A stretch of DNA of 64,000 bases from Streptomyces humi (GTDB taxonomy: Bacteria; Actinomycetota; Actinomycetes; Streptomycetales; Streptomycetaceae). Positions 37,101 to 45,060 of the stretch are shown here, piece after piece. How positions within the stretch are numbered: position 1 is the first letter of the stretch; every line of letters begins with the position of its first letter. Made by a program: the position numbers and the translations under genes. The DNA lies in contig NZ_LBMU02000025.1 of assembly GCF_001005085.2 (NCBI RefSeq), positions 124,001 to 188,000 of the forward strand. The letters are read 5' to 3'. The notes below the pieces were generated by a model. That model did not search any database. It saw only the letters and a list, made by a program, of their open reading frames with translations, and was not told the DNA's origin.

Positions 37101-38165
37101 CACGGCCCTGGTGGTGGCGGTGCCGGTGGCCACGTCGTGCGGTGCGGTGAAACCGAGCACCGCGGACGCCTCGTCGGCGCCCCACCACGCCCCGTCGCGC
37201 AGCGCCGCCGCGAAGACGTTGCGCTGCGGTGCCGCCCCGGTCCGCGCCACGTGCTGGGTGAACTCCGCGACCCGGGTGGACCAGCCGGTGTAGAAGTCGA
37301 CGAGGCTGCGCAGTCCGGGCACGGTGCCGACGGCGTCGTACAGGCGGGGCGCGGTGCGGATCTCGTTGCGCTGGCGGGCCAGGTCGGTGTCGGCGGTGAG
37401 GTCCCAGCCGACCCACTGCGACAGCAGCGGCAGGAACCGGCTGTCCACGTCGGAGACGGCGCGCAGCCCCCGCAGGTTGTCCGCGGAGCTGCGGATCGTG
37501 TCGACGGCGGCACCCCAGACGTCCATGAGGCGCCGTAACTGGCCGCCGCCCGTGCCCGCCTCGGGCAGCAGGCCGGTGCCTGCGTCCGGGACCCGGGTGA
37601 CGGTGTCGTGGCGGCGGTACACCTCGGGGATCAGCTCGTACAGGGTGCGGTGGGCGCCGTGCACGTCGCCCGGTGTGGCGACGGCCCGCATCGGCCGGCC
37701 CAGGGCGGGGCTGTCGAGCTGGTAGTAGTAGGGCGTGCCGGCGGCCGGTTCGCCGCCGCCGGGGCCGCCGACGTCGAGCAGGTCGAGTTCCAGGCGCAGT
37801 ACGGCGCGGTCGGCGCCGAAGACGGTACGGGTGACGAGCCGGAGCACCTCCCGGGACACCCCGGCGGCGGTCTCGGCCACGCTGACGGTCCGTTCCCGGA
37901 CCCGCTGGGCCCCGGAGGCCGTGTCGCGGTCCGGCAGGTCGGTCACGGTGAGCGTCCCGGGCACCGGGGCGGGCGGGAACGCGGTGCTGTCGTAGAGCAG
38001 CCAGGGGGCTCCGGTGTCCGGGAACGCGAAGTCGCGGGTCTTGCGGCGCACGGTGACCGGTGGCGCGTCCAGCACGGTCTCGCCCGGGTCCGGGACGAAC
38101 GCCCAGCGGACCCGGATCCGGCGGCCGACCAGGTCGGCGCTCGCGGTGAACGTGTCGATCCTCAT
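34170..38165 (-). CDS. Giant baseplate wedge (phage tail protein I-like) fused to beta-propellers
   Basis: 1331-aa protein. Residues about 175-305 match phage tail protein I/gp6-type wedge: ELIPEVYRRHD, LRRLMDVWGAAVDTI, DSRFLPLLSQWVGWDL and TVPGLRSLVDFYTGWS. Residues about 365-440 and 556-645 are two copies of a roughly 85-residue module also seen in the sheath. Residues about 735-985 form six blades of two-component-sensor-type propeller (DVRTVAVDPSGAVWFG and similar). A TolB-like region (PVTFPDGPTGLLFRSDRN) and a C-terminal wedge-like domain (DLLDYTPQRPDG) follow. Ordinary family members are 200-300 residues. The ATG at 38165 overlaps the upstream stop by 4 nt; open codons further upstream overlap the gpJ-like gene and are not used. 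Confidence 0.82.
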   Translation of the reverse strand: MRIDTFTASADLVGRRIRVRWAFVPDPGETVLDAPPVTVRRKTRDFAFPDTGAPWLLYDSTAFPPAPVPGTLTVTDLPDRDTASGAQRVRERTVSVAETAAGVSREVLRLVTRTVFGADRAVLRLELDLLDVGGPGGGEPAAGTPYYYQLDSPALGRPMRAVATPGDVHGAHRTLYELIPEVYRRHDTVTRVPDAGTGLLPEAGTGGGQLRRLMDVWGAAVDTIRSSADNLRGLRAVSDVDSRFLPLLSQWVGWDLTADTDLARQRNEIRTAPRLYDAVGTVPGLRSLVDFYTGWSTRVAEFTQHVARTGAAPQRNVFAAALRDGAWWGADEASAVLGFTAPHDVATGTATTRAVLTGAATEPFALRAGMTVTIAPDGGLPITITLGPADFADPGAATAAEVAAIVNRDIGEVRAEQAAGAVRLMSRLTGEASRIEVRTAPAGLVSLDGAPRGRLATVTDAAGRLWLAHAATVGAGDVVPRLHLKACFRGAWADTRVVEPQPVAPQADPAPVALPDGRLGLAWVEHPDTGAARLRWRLGTPAAPTPARLRGDAVAPFALTAGTVLTLTGHGATERFTVRAADYADLSAARAEEVAAAFDAQLTGVTATVAGDGSLALATTATGPGTALRADLSESTAARALGFGDRALTGRGDWRSDIDWAAATDLPAVPAGRHADCTAVLDPAGAVRLCWASRYDGWRLHRLRWDDRIRIATDAGVRVLSGDGALATVTGLPTTDVREVAVDADGASWFATAAGGAVHRPDGTTAVFTPGSTAGSLATADVRTVAVDPSGAVWFGHGAGAAALLPDGTWRVVTATAGGLASADVRHIAADLAGAVWFATGAGLSRLDRTGTWTSFLAGTEVRHAAPAQDGSLWAALAHGVVRVGADGTARTLDLGAATDVRQVAPAPAAPGPQPRADDAGPVWAATTAGAVEIRSPRDIRVHTPAEGLPSGDCRAVLVDRNTVWAGTTAGLAFLDGSGIWRTVPGLTSAVRALTGSWSAPLRFPEGGPGERDPHLTADGDRLWLSSAVRQAHADPDDRWGIVVRHLDFPATAWSAPVAVTGTTATDREPALVPLGAGAARVYFRSNRGGGPRLWSADLDAGGSPAAPVTVTAGPSSDTDPAPVTFPDGPTGLLFRSDRNVGLGRLGGGVPGPAQDGAGRRAPEEASVRRFAGTVTATLADLDRNRSTRQFGDLLDYTPQRPDGAPLAADELYTPSTIGLYVERGPTGRPLVQRDADRLRQLLERFLPVNLRAVVVLGSGPLEELLFPAAHELADAFSDDYPLAEVLRIAEETAVGLPGWQVFLSTDGTSITVDPTKPTTLRRRSWWPPFR

Positions 38166-39766
38166 GGCAGTGTCGTCCGTACGGTCACGTCGAGGGCGCC
38201 GGGGACGGCGATCTCGAACTCCCCGATGTCGATCCGGCCGTCCGCGGCCACGTCGACGGCGACGGCGTCCCGCAGGAAGGCGGGCAGGTCGGCCAGGGCC
38301 GGCAGGTTGTACCGGGCCAGTTCGGCGTCGACGTCGGGCGTGGGCCGGTCCTGCCGGCGCAGCCGCGTCACGGTCGCCGCGAGGACCCCCGGGACGGACT
38401 CGGCGGCCGCGAACACCTCGCTCTGGAACAGCGGCCGGCCGAAGTCGGCACGGGCGAACGACAGCAGGTCGGTGACGGCGGCCGTCACCTGCCCGGCGAC
38501 CGCGTCGGTGACGAACCGTTCGTCGACGAGGAGTTCGACGGCGATGTCCACGGCGACCGGCTGCGCGTCCAGCACCCGGACCAGGCAGCCGGCCATCCGC
38601 TTGTCCTCGAAGTAGCCGACGAGCCGGCTCCGCAGCGCCTCCGGGACCGGGACCAGGGTGTCCCCGGCGGGCGCCACGTACAGGTCGATGCGGTTCCAGG
38701 AGACGCTGCGGGCCCGGACCTTGGCCACCGTGCCGGTGCTGTGCGCCAGCGCCTCGTAGTCGCTCGCGGTCACCGCCCGGTTGGTGGAGCGGAACGCGAA
38801 GGGCGCGTACCGGGCGGCGTGGTCGGAGCGTTCGGCGTCGCTGCCGCCCGCCGTGGCGTTCTCGTTCACCACGGACCGGAGGGTGTCGACCGGGGTGAGG
38901 GCGGTGGTGACGGTGCCGGCCGCGATGTTGCCGGCGGTGCCCTGGCAGACCCGGTAGGAGACGCGGATGTTGTTCACCCCGGCCGGGGGCACCCGGCCGG
39001 CGCCGAACACGGCGTGACCGATCCCATCGGCGTCGAAGAGCAGCTGGTAGTAGCGGGCCTCGGGGTGGGAGAAGACGGCCCGGCCGTCCGGGGCGATGTC
39101 GAAGAGCAGGCTGTCGCGGCGGTCCCAGGTCACCCAGCCGGCGCCCTCGTTGACCTCGACGACCACCGACGACACGACGACGGACGCGTCCGGCAGGGCG
39201 AAGGACTGGCTGGCCTCCCCGGTGGACGAGCCGATCGGCACCGGCCCGACCGCCCGGCTCTGCTCGACCGGCAGGCCGGCGTAGCGGACCACCGGCCTGC
39301 CGTCCGCGCCGGTGCCGGGGCTCAGCTGGTCGGACAGGAGCGCCAGGTCCAGGTCGGGGCCGAGGTAGGTGAACTCGATCGCCGCCGCGCCCGGCGGCCG
39401 GGCGGCGAACTGCGCGCCGTGCGGCACGGTCACGGTGCGCGGGTCGGCCGGCCGCGGGAAGGTGAGCAGCAGGTCGCCCATGGCGGGGGCGGCCGGGGTG
39501 AGCTCGTATCCGATCAGCCGCAGCAGGTCGACGATGCTGGCCCGCTCCGTGGCGGTGCCCGGGAACAGCTCGCTGGCGATGCGGTCCTGGTAGTAGAGCA
39601 TGATGTCGCCGACGTAGGCGAACAGGTCGACCAGCAGCATGCCGAGGTCGGCCGGGCTCTGGTCGGTCCACTCCGGCAGCCGCTGCTGGGCCAGCCGGAG
39701 CATCGCCGCCCGCAGGGACGCGAAGTCCTTGTCGGTGTAGTCGATCGCGGGTACCGGTGTCGTCAT
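38162..39766 (-). CDS. Baseplate assembly protein J-like (gp6/Afp11-type)
   Basis: 534-aa wedge protein. Landmarks: IDYTDKDFASLRAAML start, WTDQSPADLGMLLVDLFAYVGDIMLYYQDRIASE, RASIVDLLRLIGYEL and RAVTASDYEALAHSTGTVAKVRA, all typical of putative baseplate assembly proteins in contractile injection systems. These proteins form the inner baseplate ring that triggers sheath contraction. ATG at 39766 lies 3 nt after the gp25 stop, and its own stop overlaps the next start (ATGA), so translation is coupled through gp25-gpJ-gpI. Confidence 0.9.
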   Translation of the reverse strand: MTTPVPAIDYTDKDFASLRAAMLRLAQQRLPEWTDQSPADLGMLLVDLFAYVGDIMLYYQDRIASELFPGTATERASIVDLLRLIGYELTPAAPAMGDLLLTFPRPADPRTVTVPHGAQFAARPPGAAAIEFTYLGPDLDLALLSDQLSPGTGADGRPVVRYAGLPVEQSRAVGPVPIGSSTGEASQSFALPDASVVVSSVVVEVNEGAGWVTWDRRDSLLFDIAPDGRAVFSHPEARYYQLLFDADGIGHAVFGAGRVPPAGVNNIRVSYRVCQGTAGNIAAGTVTTALTPVDTLRSVVNENATAGGSDAERSDHAARYAPFAFRSTNRAVTASDYEALAHSTGTVAKVRARSVSWNRIDLYVAPAGDTLVPVPEALRSRLVGYFEDKRMAGCLVRVLDAQPVAVDIAVELLVDERFVTDAVAGQVTAAVTDLLSFARADFGRPLFQSEVFAAAESVPGVLAATVTRLRRQDRPTPDVDAELARYNLPALADLPAFLRDAVAVDVAADGRIDIGEFEIAVPGALDVTVRTTLP

Positions 39767-39769
39767 CGC

Positions 39770-40135
39770 CTACACCAGGGGGACGATCATCTCGGCGGAG
39801 ACCGGCTTGTCGCTGTGCACGTAGCTCAGCAGCAGCCGCAGTTCGCCGTCCGAGCGGGACAGCCGGGCGCGGGTGACGACGACCCGCCGCTCCCAGCGCA
39901 CGATCGCCTCGTGCGCCTGCTTGCGCAGCAGGTCGGCGGTCACGTCGTCGTCCGGCTCGTGGACCAGGGTGTGCACCCGGGTGCCGAAGTCTCGCAGCAT
40001 GGGCCGCTCCCCCAGCCGGGTCCCGAGCAGGATCCGCAGGTCGTCGCGGATCTTCTGGGTGCCCTCGGTCCAGGCGATGCCGCCGGTGCGCGGGTCGATA
40101 CGGAACGGGAACGCCGCTCCGCGGGCGTCGGCCAT
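39770..40135 (-). CDS. GPW/gp25-like baseplate protein
   Basis: 121-aa gp25 family protein, the central wedge component that seeds sheath assembly. Visible: FPFRIDPRTGGIAWTEGTQKIRDDLRILLGTRLGERPMLRDFG, which holds the family's conserved EGxxKIRxDL and GER-xMxPxFG elements, then a RWERRVVVTRARL strand. ATG at 40135 follows GAAGGAGACCCC. A 14-bp minisatellite lies immediately upstream. Confidence 0.92.
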   Translation of the reverse strand: MADARGAAFPFRIDPRTGGIAWTEGTQKIRDDLRILLGTRLGERPMLRDFGTRVHTLVHEPDDDVTADLLRKQAHEAIVRWERRVVVTRARLSRSDGELRLLLSYVHSDKPVSAEMIVPLV

Positions 40136-40151
40136 GGGGTCTCCTTCACGT

Positions 40152-40236
40152 GACTTCGGGCGGGTGACTTCGGGCAGCCGGCTTCGGGCAGCCGGCTTCG
40201 GGAAGCCGGCTTCGGGAAGCCGGCTTCGGGTAGTTG
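40152..40236. repeat. 14-bp minisatellite upstream of the gp25 gene
   Basis: Six copies of GCTTCGGGMAGCCG-like units (40152-40165, 40166-40180, 40181-40194, 40195-40208, 40209-40222, 40223-40236). The unit is not a multiple of 3 and lies between genes. Confidence 0.9.
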
Positions 40237-40260
40237 ACTCGGGATGGGGCTGACGGCGTT

Positions 40261-40899
40261 TCACTTCACGACGGCCGACCGGCTCAGGTGCACGCCGGGC
40301 TGCAAGGTGAGCGGTGCGAGCTGCGGCGACGGGGAACCGGGCGGCCCGTGGACATGGGTGAGCAGCTGGGTCCACAGCTGGTTGAAGCCGTTGCCGAGGA
40401 GCGTGGGCTCGCTCGCGTCGCTGCCGACGGCGACGCTCGACCCGTCCAGCACGATCCGGTCGGCGCTCACGCGCACGCTGCCGTCGGGCTCGATCGAGAG
40501 GGCGGCGCCGCCGCTGTGCCGGATCAGGATCCGTTCCTGTCCGTCGGTGTCGGTGAGGTCGACGGTGTGTCCGGCGGCGGTCCGGATGACCTGGTGCTCG
40601 GGCGGGGTCACCCGCGCCTCGGCCGGCACGGCTCCCACCGGGTACCAGACGCCGACCCAGATCGGGGCCCGGGTGTCACCGGCCGCGAACTCCACCCAGA
40701 CGTTGGTCTCGTTGGGCGGTACGAAGAAGTGCCCGTGCGGGAAGCAGGGTTCGGCGGTGACCAGGGCCTCCGGTCCGAAGATGTCGGGCACCAGCACCTG
40801 GATCCGGCCGCGCTGGCCGTCGTCGGTGTTGTCCTTCACGATCCCGCGGTACTTGCCGTAGAAGTTGCCGGAGTGCCGGGTCGGTTCGCCGGTGAGCAT
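40261..40899 (-). CDS. Baseplate spike, phage baseplate assembly protein V/gp5-like
   Basis: 212-aa spike. The N-terminal OB-fold is visible as YGKYRGIVKDNTDDGQRGRIQVLVPDIFG and ETNVWVEFAAGDTRAPIWVGVWYP, typical of gpV/VgrG gp5-like proteins. The C-terminal part (VDLTDTDGQERILIRHSGG, IEPDGSVRVSADRIVLDG) looks like a short beta-helix needle. No lysozyme domain. The C-terminus lacks a PAAR motif and no separate PAAR protein was found. ATG at 40899 follows GGAGGCACGGC. It sits between the hub and gp25 genes, as in other injection systems. Confidence 0.88.
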   Translation of the reverse strand: MLTGEPTRHSGNFYGKYRGIVKDNTDDGQRGRIQVLVPDIFGPEALVTAEPCFPHGHFFVPPNETNVWVEFAAGDTRAPIWVGVWYPVGAVPAEARVTPPEHQVIRTAAGHTVDLTDTDGQERILIRHSGGAALSIEPDGSVRVSADRIVLDGSSVAVGSDASEPTLLGNGFNQLWTQLLTHVHGPPGSPSPQLAPLTLQPGVHLSRSAVVK

Positions 40900-40976
40900 G
40901 CCGTGCCTCCTTCTTCCTCCGCGCCGGGCTTCCCCGGTGCCGGGCTTCCTCCGTGCCGGGCATGTCGGGCCCTGGG

Positions 40977-42158
40977 TCACCGGGTCGCGGTGATGTCGGT
41001 GAAGTAGCTGGTGTCCTGGTGGTCTCCGACCAGGTCGCGGGTGTAGACGTGGGTGACCCTCGCCAGGTACCAGGCCCCCTCGGCCCACGGGGCCAGCCCG
41101 GTGATCCGCAGCATCGCCTTCGCCCGCAGCAGCACGTTGCCGACGGCCCTGCCCCGGCCGCTCATCCCGACGATCCGGGTCGGGTCGGCGCGCACCCGGT
41201 TCCGGGCGTCCTGGGCGGAGCCCGCCGCCCTGCCGACGACCCGCTCGGCCGGCGCGGTGAGCCGGGCCTGGGCCGCGGCCGTCTGCCCGGTCAGGGCGGT
41301 GACCGCGGCGCGCATCGCGACCGGCAGGTCCGGGTCGCGGCCGGTCTGCGGTGCGGCCGGCGGGAGCCGCGGCGGGCGTGGGGGCGTGGGCTGGTCGACG
41401 AGCTTCCCGGTGTCCGGGTCGACGGTGCTCGCCGAGCGGTCCGGGACCGCGCCGGAGCTGATCCGCTCGTACGTGAAGGAGACCAGGTCGCTGCCGACCC
41501 GGCAGTACCGCAGCGTGCCCACCGGCTCGGCGGCCGCGACGGACTCGATCGACCGGAACGAGAACCGGGACCTCAGGTCCTTGTCGAGTTCGACGTAGGC
41601 CAGGCAGCCCTGGTTCTGGGCCTCGTGCAGGATGAAGTCCCAGACCGAGGCGGCGACGTAGCGGCCGCCGCCCCTGCTGTCCGGCGCGGTGTCGTCGACG
41701 GGTTCGATCGTGCCCTCGGTGATCCCGGTGCCCTCCGCCAGGACCAGCCGGCGCAGCAGCGCGCTGAGCGGCTCGCCGGTGGCCCAGGTCCGCGGGTCGA
41801 ACGGCGTCTGCGCCAGCCGGTGGGTGTAGTCCCGGGCGGTCAGCTGGATCCGCTGCCCGGCCGGCTGCCCCTGCACCACGGAGCTCACCACGACCCCTTC
41901 GAACAGCGGGGCGTGCTGCATCCGCCGGCCCATGTCGATCCGGATCACCAGGCCCTCGAACAGGGCGTGGGCGAGAACGCCGGTGGGGTCGTCGAGGACC
42001 ACCTTCGCCTCGTCGGTGAGCCGGTCGTGGTCCTCCACGGTGATCGACCACACGGGCACCGTGACGTCGTGCAGTTCCCTCGGGTCGAGTCCGACCTGCA
42101 CGGTGGCGTACGCGGCCCGGTTGTCGCCGCCCGTCACGGGCGGGATCGCCACGGTCAT
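40977..42158 (-). CDS. Baseplate hub protein, gp27/late-control-D-like
   Basis: 393-aa protein. Visible: VWSITVEDHDRLTDEAKVVLDDP, LFEGLVIRIDMG, LFEGVVVSSVVQGQPAGQRIQLTARDYTHRL, then FILHEAQNQGCLAYVELD and an end WYLARVTHVYTRDLVGDHQDTSYFTDI. These are the pattern of hub proteins that form the trimeric platform under the spike. A Pro-rich linker (TPPRPPRLPPAAPQ, about 265-278) splits it. ATG at 42158 lies 1 nt after the LysM gene's stop. The downstream gap to the spike carries short CCGGGCTTCC-type repeats. Confidence 0.85.
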   Translation of the reverse strand: MTVAIPPVTGGDNRAAYATVQVGLDPRELHDVTVPVWSITVEDHDRLTDEAKVVLDDPTGVLAHALFEGLVIRIDMGRRMQHAPLFEGVVVSSVVQGQPAGQRIQLTARDYTHRLAQTPFDPRTWATGEPLSALLRRLVLAEGTGITEGTIEPVDDTAPDSRGGGRYVAASVWDFILHEAQNQGCLAYVELDKDLRSRFSFRSIESVAAAEPVGTLRYCRVGSDLVSFTYERISSGAVPDRSASTVDPDTGKLVDQPTPPRPPRLPPAAPQTGRDPDLPVAMRAAVTALTGQTAAAQARLTAPAERVVGRAAGSAQDARNRVRADPTRIVGMSGRGRAVGNVLLRAKAMLRITGLAPWAEGAWYLARVTHVYTRDLVGDHQDTSYFTDITATR

Positions 42159-42159
42159 C

Positions 42160-42477
42160 TCAGAACACCCGGTCCCGGTTGACCACGCCGACGTCCTGGG
42201 AGGCCGGCACCGCCACGGCGGCGCCGGGACGCAGGTCGAGCGGGAACGCCACCGGGTTGGCGTCGGCGATGCGCCACCACACCTCGCTGTCGCCGAAGTA
42301 GCGCCAGGACAGGTACTCGAGGTCCTCGGCGCCGGTGACCCGGTGCTCGTAGGCCACGGCGCCGTCGGCGGGCGGGGTGTGCCGGCGGATCGCCACGGTG
42401 GCCCGGGGGGTGCCGCCGGCGTCCACGGCGGGGTGGACGGCGGCCTGCTGGTACCGCGAGCTGATCGACACGGACAT
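42160..42477 (-). CDS. LysM-domain baseplate protein (gp53/Afp7-like)
   Basis: 105-aa protein. The second half is a LysM-like domain: EHRVTGAEDLEYLSWRYFGDSEVWWRIADANP, then a PGAAVAVPASQ loop. In contractile systems such proteins join the hub to the inner baseplate and need not bind peptidoglycan. It lies 15 bp after the hub-adaptor gene and 1 nt before the hub gene. ATG at 42477 follows GAGGGGAGCGC. Confidence 0.88.
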   Translation of the reverse strand: MSVSISSRYQQAAVHPAVDAGGTPRATVAIRRHTPPADGAVAYEHRVTGAEDLEYLSWRYFGDSEVWWRIADANPVAFPLDLRPGAAVAVPASQDVGVVNRDRVF

Positions 42478-42492
42478 GATGGGGCGCTCCCC

Positions 42493-43242
42493 TCAGAGCT
42501 CGAAGATGTTCTGCACCAGTCCGGCGCCGGGCACCGACTGCACCCAGTCGTCCAGGCCGAGCTGGCCGTAGGACTTGCCGACCTCGACCAGCCGGTCCAG
42601 CACATCGAGGCCGGTGCTGACGGAGGCGGTCTGTTCGTTGAGGGTCAGGCTGACCTCGGCGCGCTCGGGCGTGAGGTCCGGCTTGAACTTGGTGATCTTG
42701 ATGTTGAGGTCGGTCATCACACAGTCCAGGTCGATGCCGCCGAGTTTGAGCGTGCACACCGGCGGCCGGGCCGGCGGGCAGAACGTCTTGGCGGCGCTGA
42801 ACCAGGCGAGGACGTCGTTGACCGGGTCCCAGGCCGGGTTCATGAACGAGCGCAGGACCGCGAGGCTGGGCTCGATCCGGCCGCCGAACCGCGCGTCGTC
42901 CGCGGCCTGGCCCTCCCCGCTCTGCTGTGCCGGGATGTCCGGGAGGGCCCGCGCGTCGAGGGCGAAGTCCAGTGCGAAGGTGCGTGGCTTGCCGGTGTCG
43001 GCCTCCAGCGCCTTCGTCCCGACCAGCAGGCTGCCGATCTCCTTGAGGTCGTTGACGGCCCCGCTGACGTTGCCGAAGCCGCTGGAGGCCCGGGTCTGGT
43101 CGAAGGCCCACTTGCCGAAGCTGGTGGTCTCCCGGTAGGCGAAACTCTTCTTCTCCGAGAGCAGTTCCGGGTTGAACTGGAACCGGAAGATCAGCGGCGG
43201 GACGGCGAGCAGGTTGGCGAGGTAACCGGCGGTGCGTGCCAT
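42493..43242 (-). CDS. Hub adaptor/inner tube initiator protein (CIS tube-like)
   Basis: 249-aa protein beginning MARTAGYLANLLAVPPLIFRFQFNPE, with the FRFQFNPELLSEKKSFAY signature of contractile-injection-system tube/adaptor proteins, and later ERAEVSLTLNEQ. In related clusters this protein precedes the LysM protein or is fused to it. It probably joins the tube to the hub. A segment of about 30 residues between the ALDFALDARALPD and PSLAVLRSFMNP parts looks like a surface loop. ATG at 43242 follows TAGGAGTCGCC. Confidence 0.8.
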   Translation of the reverse strand: MARTAGYLANLLAVPPLIFRFQFNPELLSEKKSFAYRETTSFGKWAFDQTRASSGFGNVSGAVNDLKEIGSLLVGTKALEADTGKPRTFALDFALDARALPDIPAQQSGEGQAADDARFGGRIEPSLAVLRSFMNPAWDPVNDVLAWFSAAKTFCPPARPPVCTLKLGGIDLDCVMTDLNIKITKFKPDLTPERAEVSLTLNEQTASVSTGLDVLDRLVEVGKSYGQLGLDDWVQSVPGAGLVQNIFEL

Positions 43243-43250
43243 GGCGACTC

Positions 43251-45059
43251 CTAGAGCGGACGGGGCAGCCGGCTGCCGCCGCCGCGCTGGTCGTAGTCGA
43301 ACCACATCCGGGCGTGCCGGTCGATGTCGTCCGACGGGTGGGCGGGGCGGGCGGGTTCGGCGGTGGTCAGGGCGACGGGCGCGGTCGCGACGGGTCCGGG
43401 CGCGGCGCTCGCCACGTCGACGACCACCTCGTCGATCTGGATGACGGCCCGGGTGCGGTCCGCCGACTCGACGGCGCTCCGCGGGATTCCGTCACGGCCC
43501 GCCGGGCCGGTGAAGTGGCCGGTGATGGTGGCCAGCAGGCCGTCGAGTCCGCCCTTGGTCAGCCAGGTCTCGTAGGCGTCGGCGACCGCCGTCAGACCGG
43601 TCTTCGGGGTCACGGCCTCGCCGACCACGAGCCGGTCGGCCAGCCGTGCCGACTGCGCGTTGACGTCGTCCAGGGCGCTGCCGAGCCGTGCGTCGGACCG
43701 CCTGGACTCGGCCAGCGCGGCGGCCTCCATGGTGGACCCGAGGGTGCGCAGCCCGTCCGACGCGGCGCCGCCCAGCAGGCCGGCCGCGTCCGTGCCCAGC
43801 GTCCGCAGCCCGCCGAGCGCCTCGGTCAGGCTCGTGACGAAGGCCGGGTCGGTGAAGGGCGCGACGGGGTTCGGCACGGCGGGCCGGACGGCCACCGGGG
43901 CGTTGCCGCCGAGGACGCTGGCCGGCAGGCCGAGCTTGGCCGCGTCGTCGAGCGCGCCCTGTTGCCGTGCGGTCAGCTGGGTGTCGGTCTTCAGCTCGAA
44001 GACCAGTGGCAGCACCGCGGGCAGGATCCGCACCAGGTGCGTGATCACCCGGAACACCCGTCGCTCGCCGAAGTCGCGCAGGACCGTGCCGACGGTCGGG
44101 ATCAGCCAGTCGAGCAGGCCGTCGACGGTGGCTCGGACGGCGTCCCCGAGCGTCGCGCCGATCCGCAGCACCGCGAGAAGCGCCTGCTGGACGCCGGTGA
44201 AGACCCCGCCGATGATCCCGTCCACGGTGCCCGCGAGGACTCCCACCACGGTGGCGCCGACCCGGGCCACGACGGCCACCGTGTCCAGGGCGAGCACCAG
44301 CAGCGAGCCGCGCAGCAGCAGGGCGACCCGCAGCCCGAAACGGAGGCTCTCGGCGAGCTGGAACCGGATGTCGCCGAGCCCGTCGACCAGCAGCGCGAGC
44401 GAGCCGACCGCGACGGGCAGCGCGATGACGAGGCCGTCCACCACCTTGGCGACAGCGGTCAGCAGCGCGGTGGCGCTGCCCAGCTGGTCGGTCAGCGGCC
44501 GCGCCGCGACGGCCGGACCGCCGGCGGGCGCGCTGCCGCCGGCCCGGAACAGCGCGGTGAGCGAGTCGACGGCGCTCCTGATGCCGTCGAGCCGGGCGAC
44601 GAGGCCGGTGCCGGGACCCGGGGGGACCGTCCCGGCACCGGAGGCGGCCGTGGCGGTACCGGACGGGCCGCCGATCAGGGTGAGGATGTGTTCGACGTGC
44701 TCGGCGATCGCCGCGATGTCGTGGAACGACCAGACCAGCTTGAACTGTGAGACGGCGCCGCCCGCGACCCCGCCGACCAGGTTGCCGACGAACCCGCCGA
44801 GACCGCCGAGGAGTCCGGACAGGAAGTCGCCGAACCCGCCGCCGGGCGCCAGGTCGTCGATGTTGACGACGTACACCTTCAGGGCGCCCTCGAACAGGGG
44901 CGGTGCGCCGAAGTGCGGGCCGGCGGTGATGACGGACGTGAACGCGAAGGTGCCGTACGTGGACGTGGCGCGCTCGATGTCCTCCAGGGCGCGACGGCCG
45001 AACCTGGTCTGGGTGAGCAGCAGTCCGAGCTGGGTGATCAGTTCCCCGGTCTCGTCCAT
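43251..45059 (-). CDS. Large hydrophobic cluster protein C (tape-measure position)
   Basis: 602-aa protein, unrecognised. An N-terminal beta-strand-rich part (PLFEGALKVYVVNIDDLAPG, about 55-75) is followed by a Gly-rich hydrophobic segment and about 250 residues of Ala/Leu/Val/Gly helices with little charge (SLALLVDGLGD, LLVLALDTVAVVARVGATVVGVLAG). It ends in a polar region with ARLADRLVVGEA and YETWLTKGG, also present in the upstream neighbour in the same order. Not a classic coiled-coil tape measure, yet it sits where tape measures are encoded. ATG at 45059 lies 1 nt after the neighbour's stop. Alternatives: membrane-active cargo or a chaperone. Confidence 0.6.
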   Translation of the reverse strand: MDETGELITQLGLLLTQTRFGRRALEDIERATSTYGTFAFTSVITAGPHFGAPPLFEGALKVYVVNIDDLAPGGGFGDFLSGLLGGLGGFVGNLVGGVAGGAVSQFKLVWSFHDIAAIAEHVEHILTLIGGPSGTATAASGAGTVPPGPGTGLVARLDGIRSAVDSLTALFRAGGSAPAGGPAVAARPLTDQLGSATALLTAVAKVVDGLVIALPVAVGSLALLVDGLGDIRFQLAESLRFGLRVALLLRGSLLVLALDTVAVVARVGATVVGVLAGTVDGIIGGVFTGVQQALLAVLRIGATLGDAVRATVDGLLDWLIPTVGTVLRDFGERRVFRVITHLVRILPAVLPLVFELKTDTQLTARQQGALDDAAKLGLPASVLGGNAPVAVRPAVPNPVAPFTDPAFVTSLTEALGGLRTLGTDAAGLLGGAASDGLRTLGSTMEAAALAESRRSDARLGSALDDVNAQSARLADRLVVGEAVTPKTGLTAVADAYETWLTKGGLDGLLATITGHFTGPAGRDGIPRSAVESADRTRAVIQIDEVVVDVASAAPGPVATAPVALTTAEPARPAHPSDDIDRHARMWFDYDQRGGGSRLPRPL

Positions 45060-45060
45060 G

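Noticed and set aside
34170..39671. Single 1833-codon frame including the region of the gpJ-like gene
   Set aside because: The upstream 500 codons are an Arg/Pro/Gly-rich shadow of the gpJ-like gene. The ATG at 38165 overlaps the gpJ stop in the usual ATGA manner.
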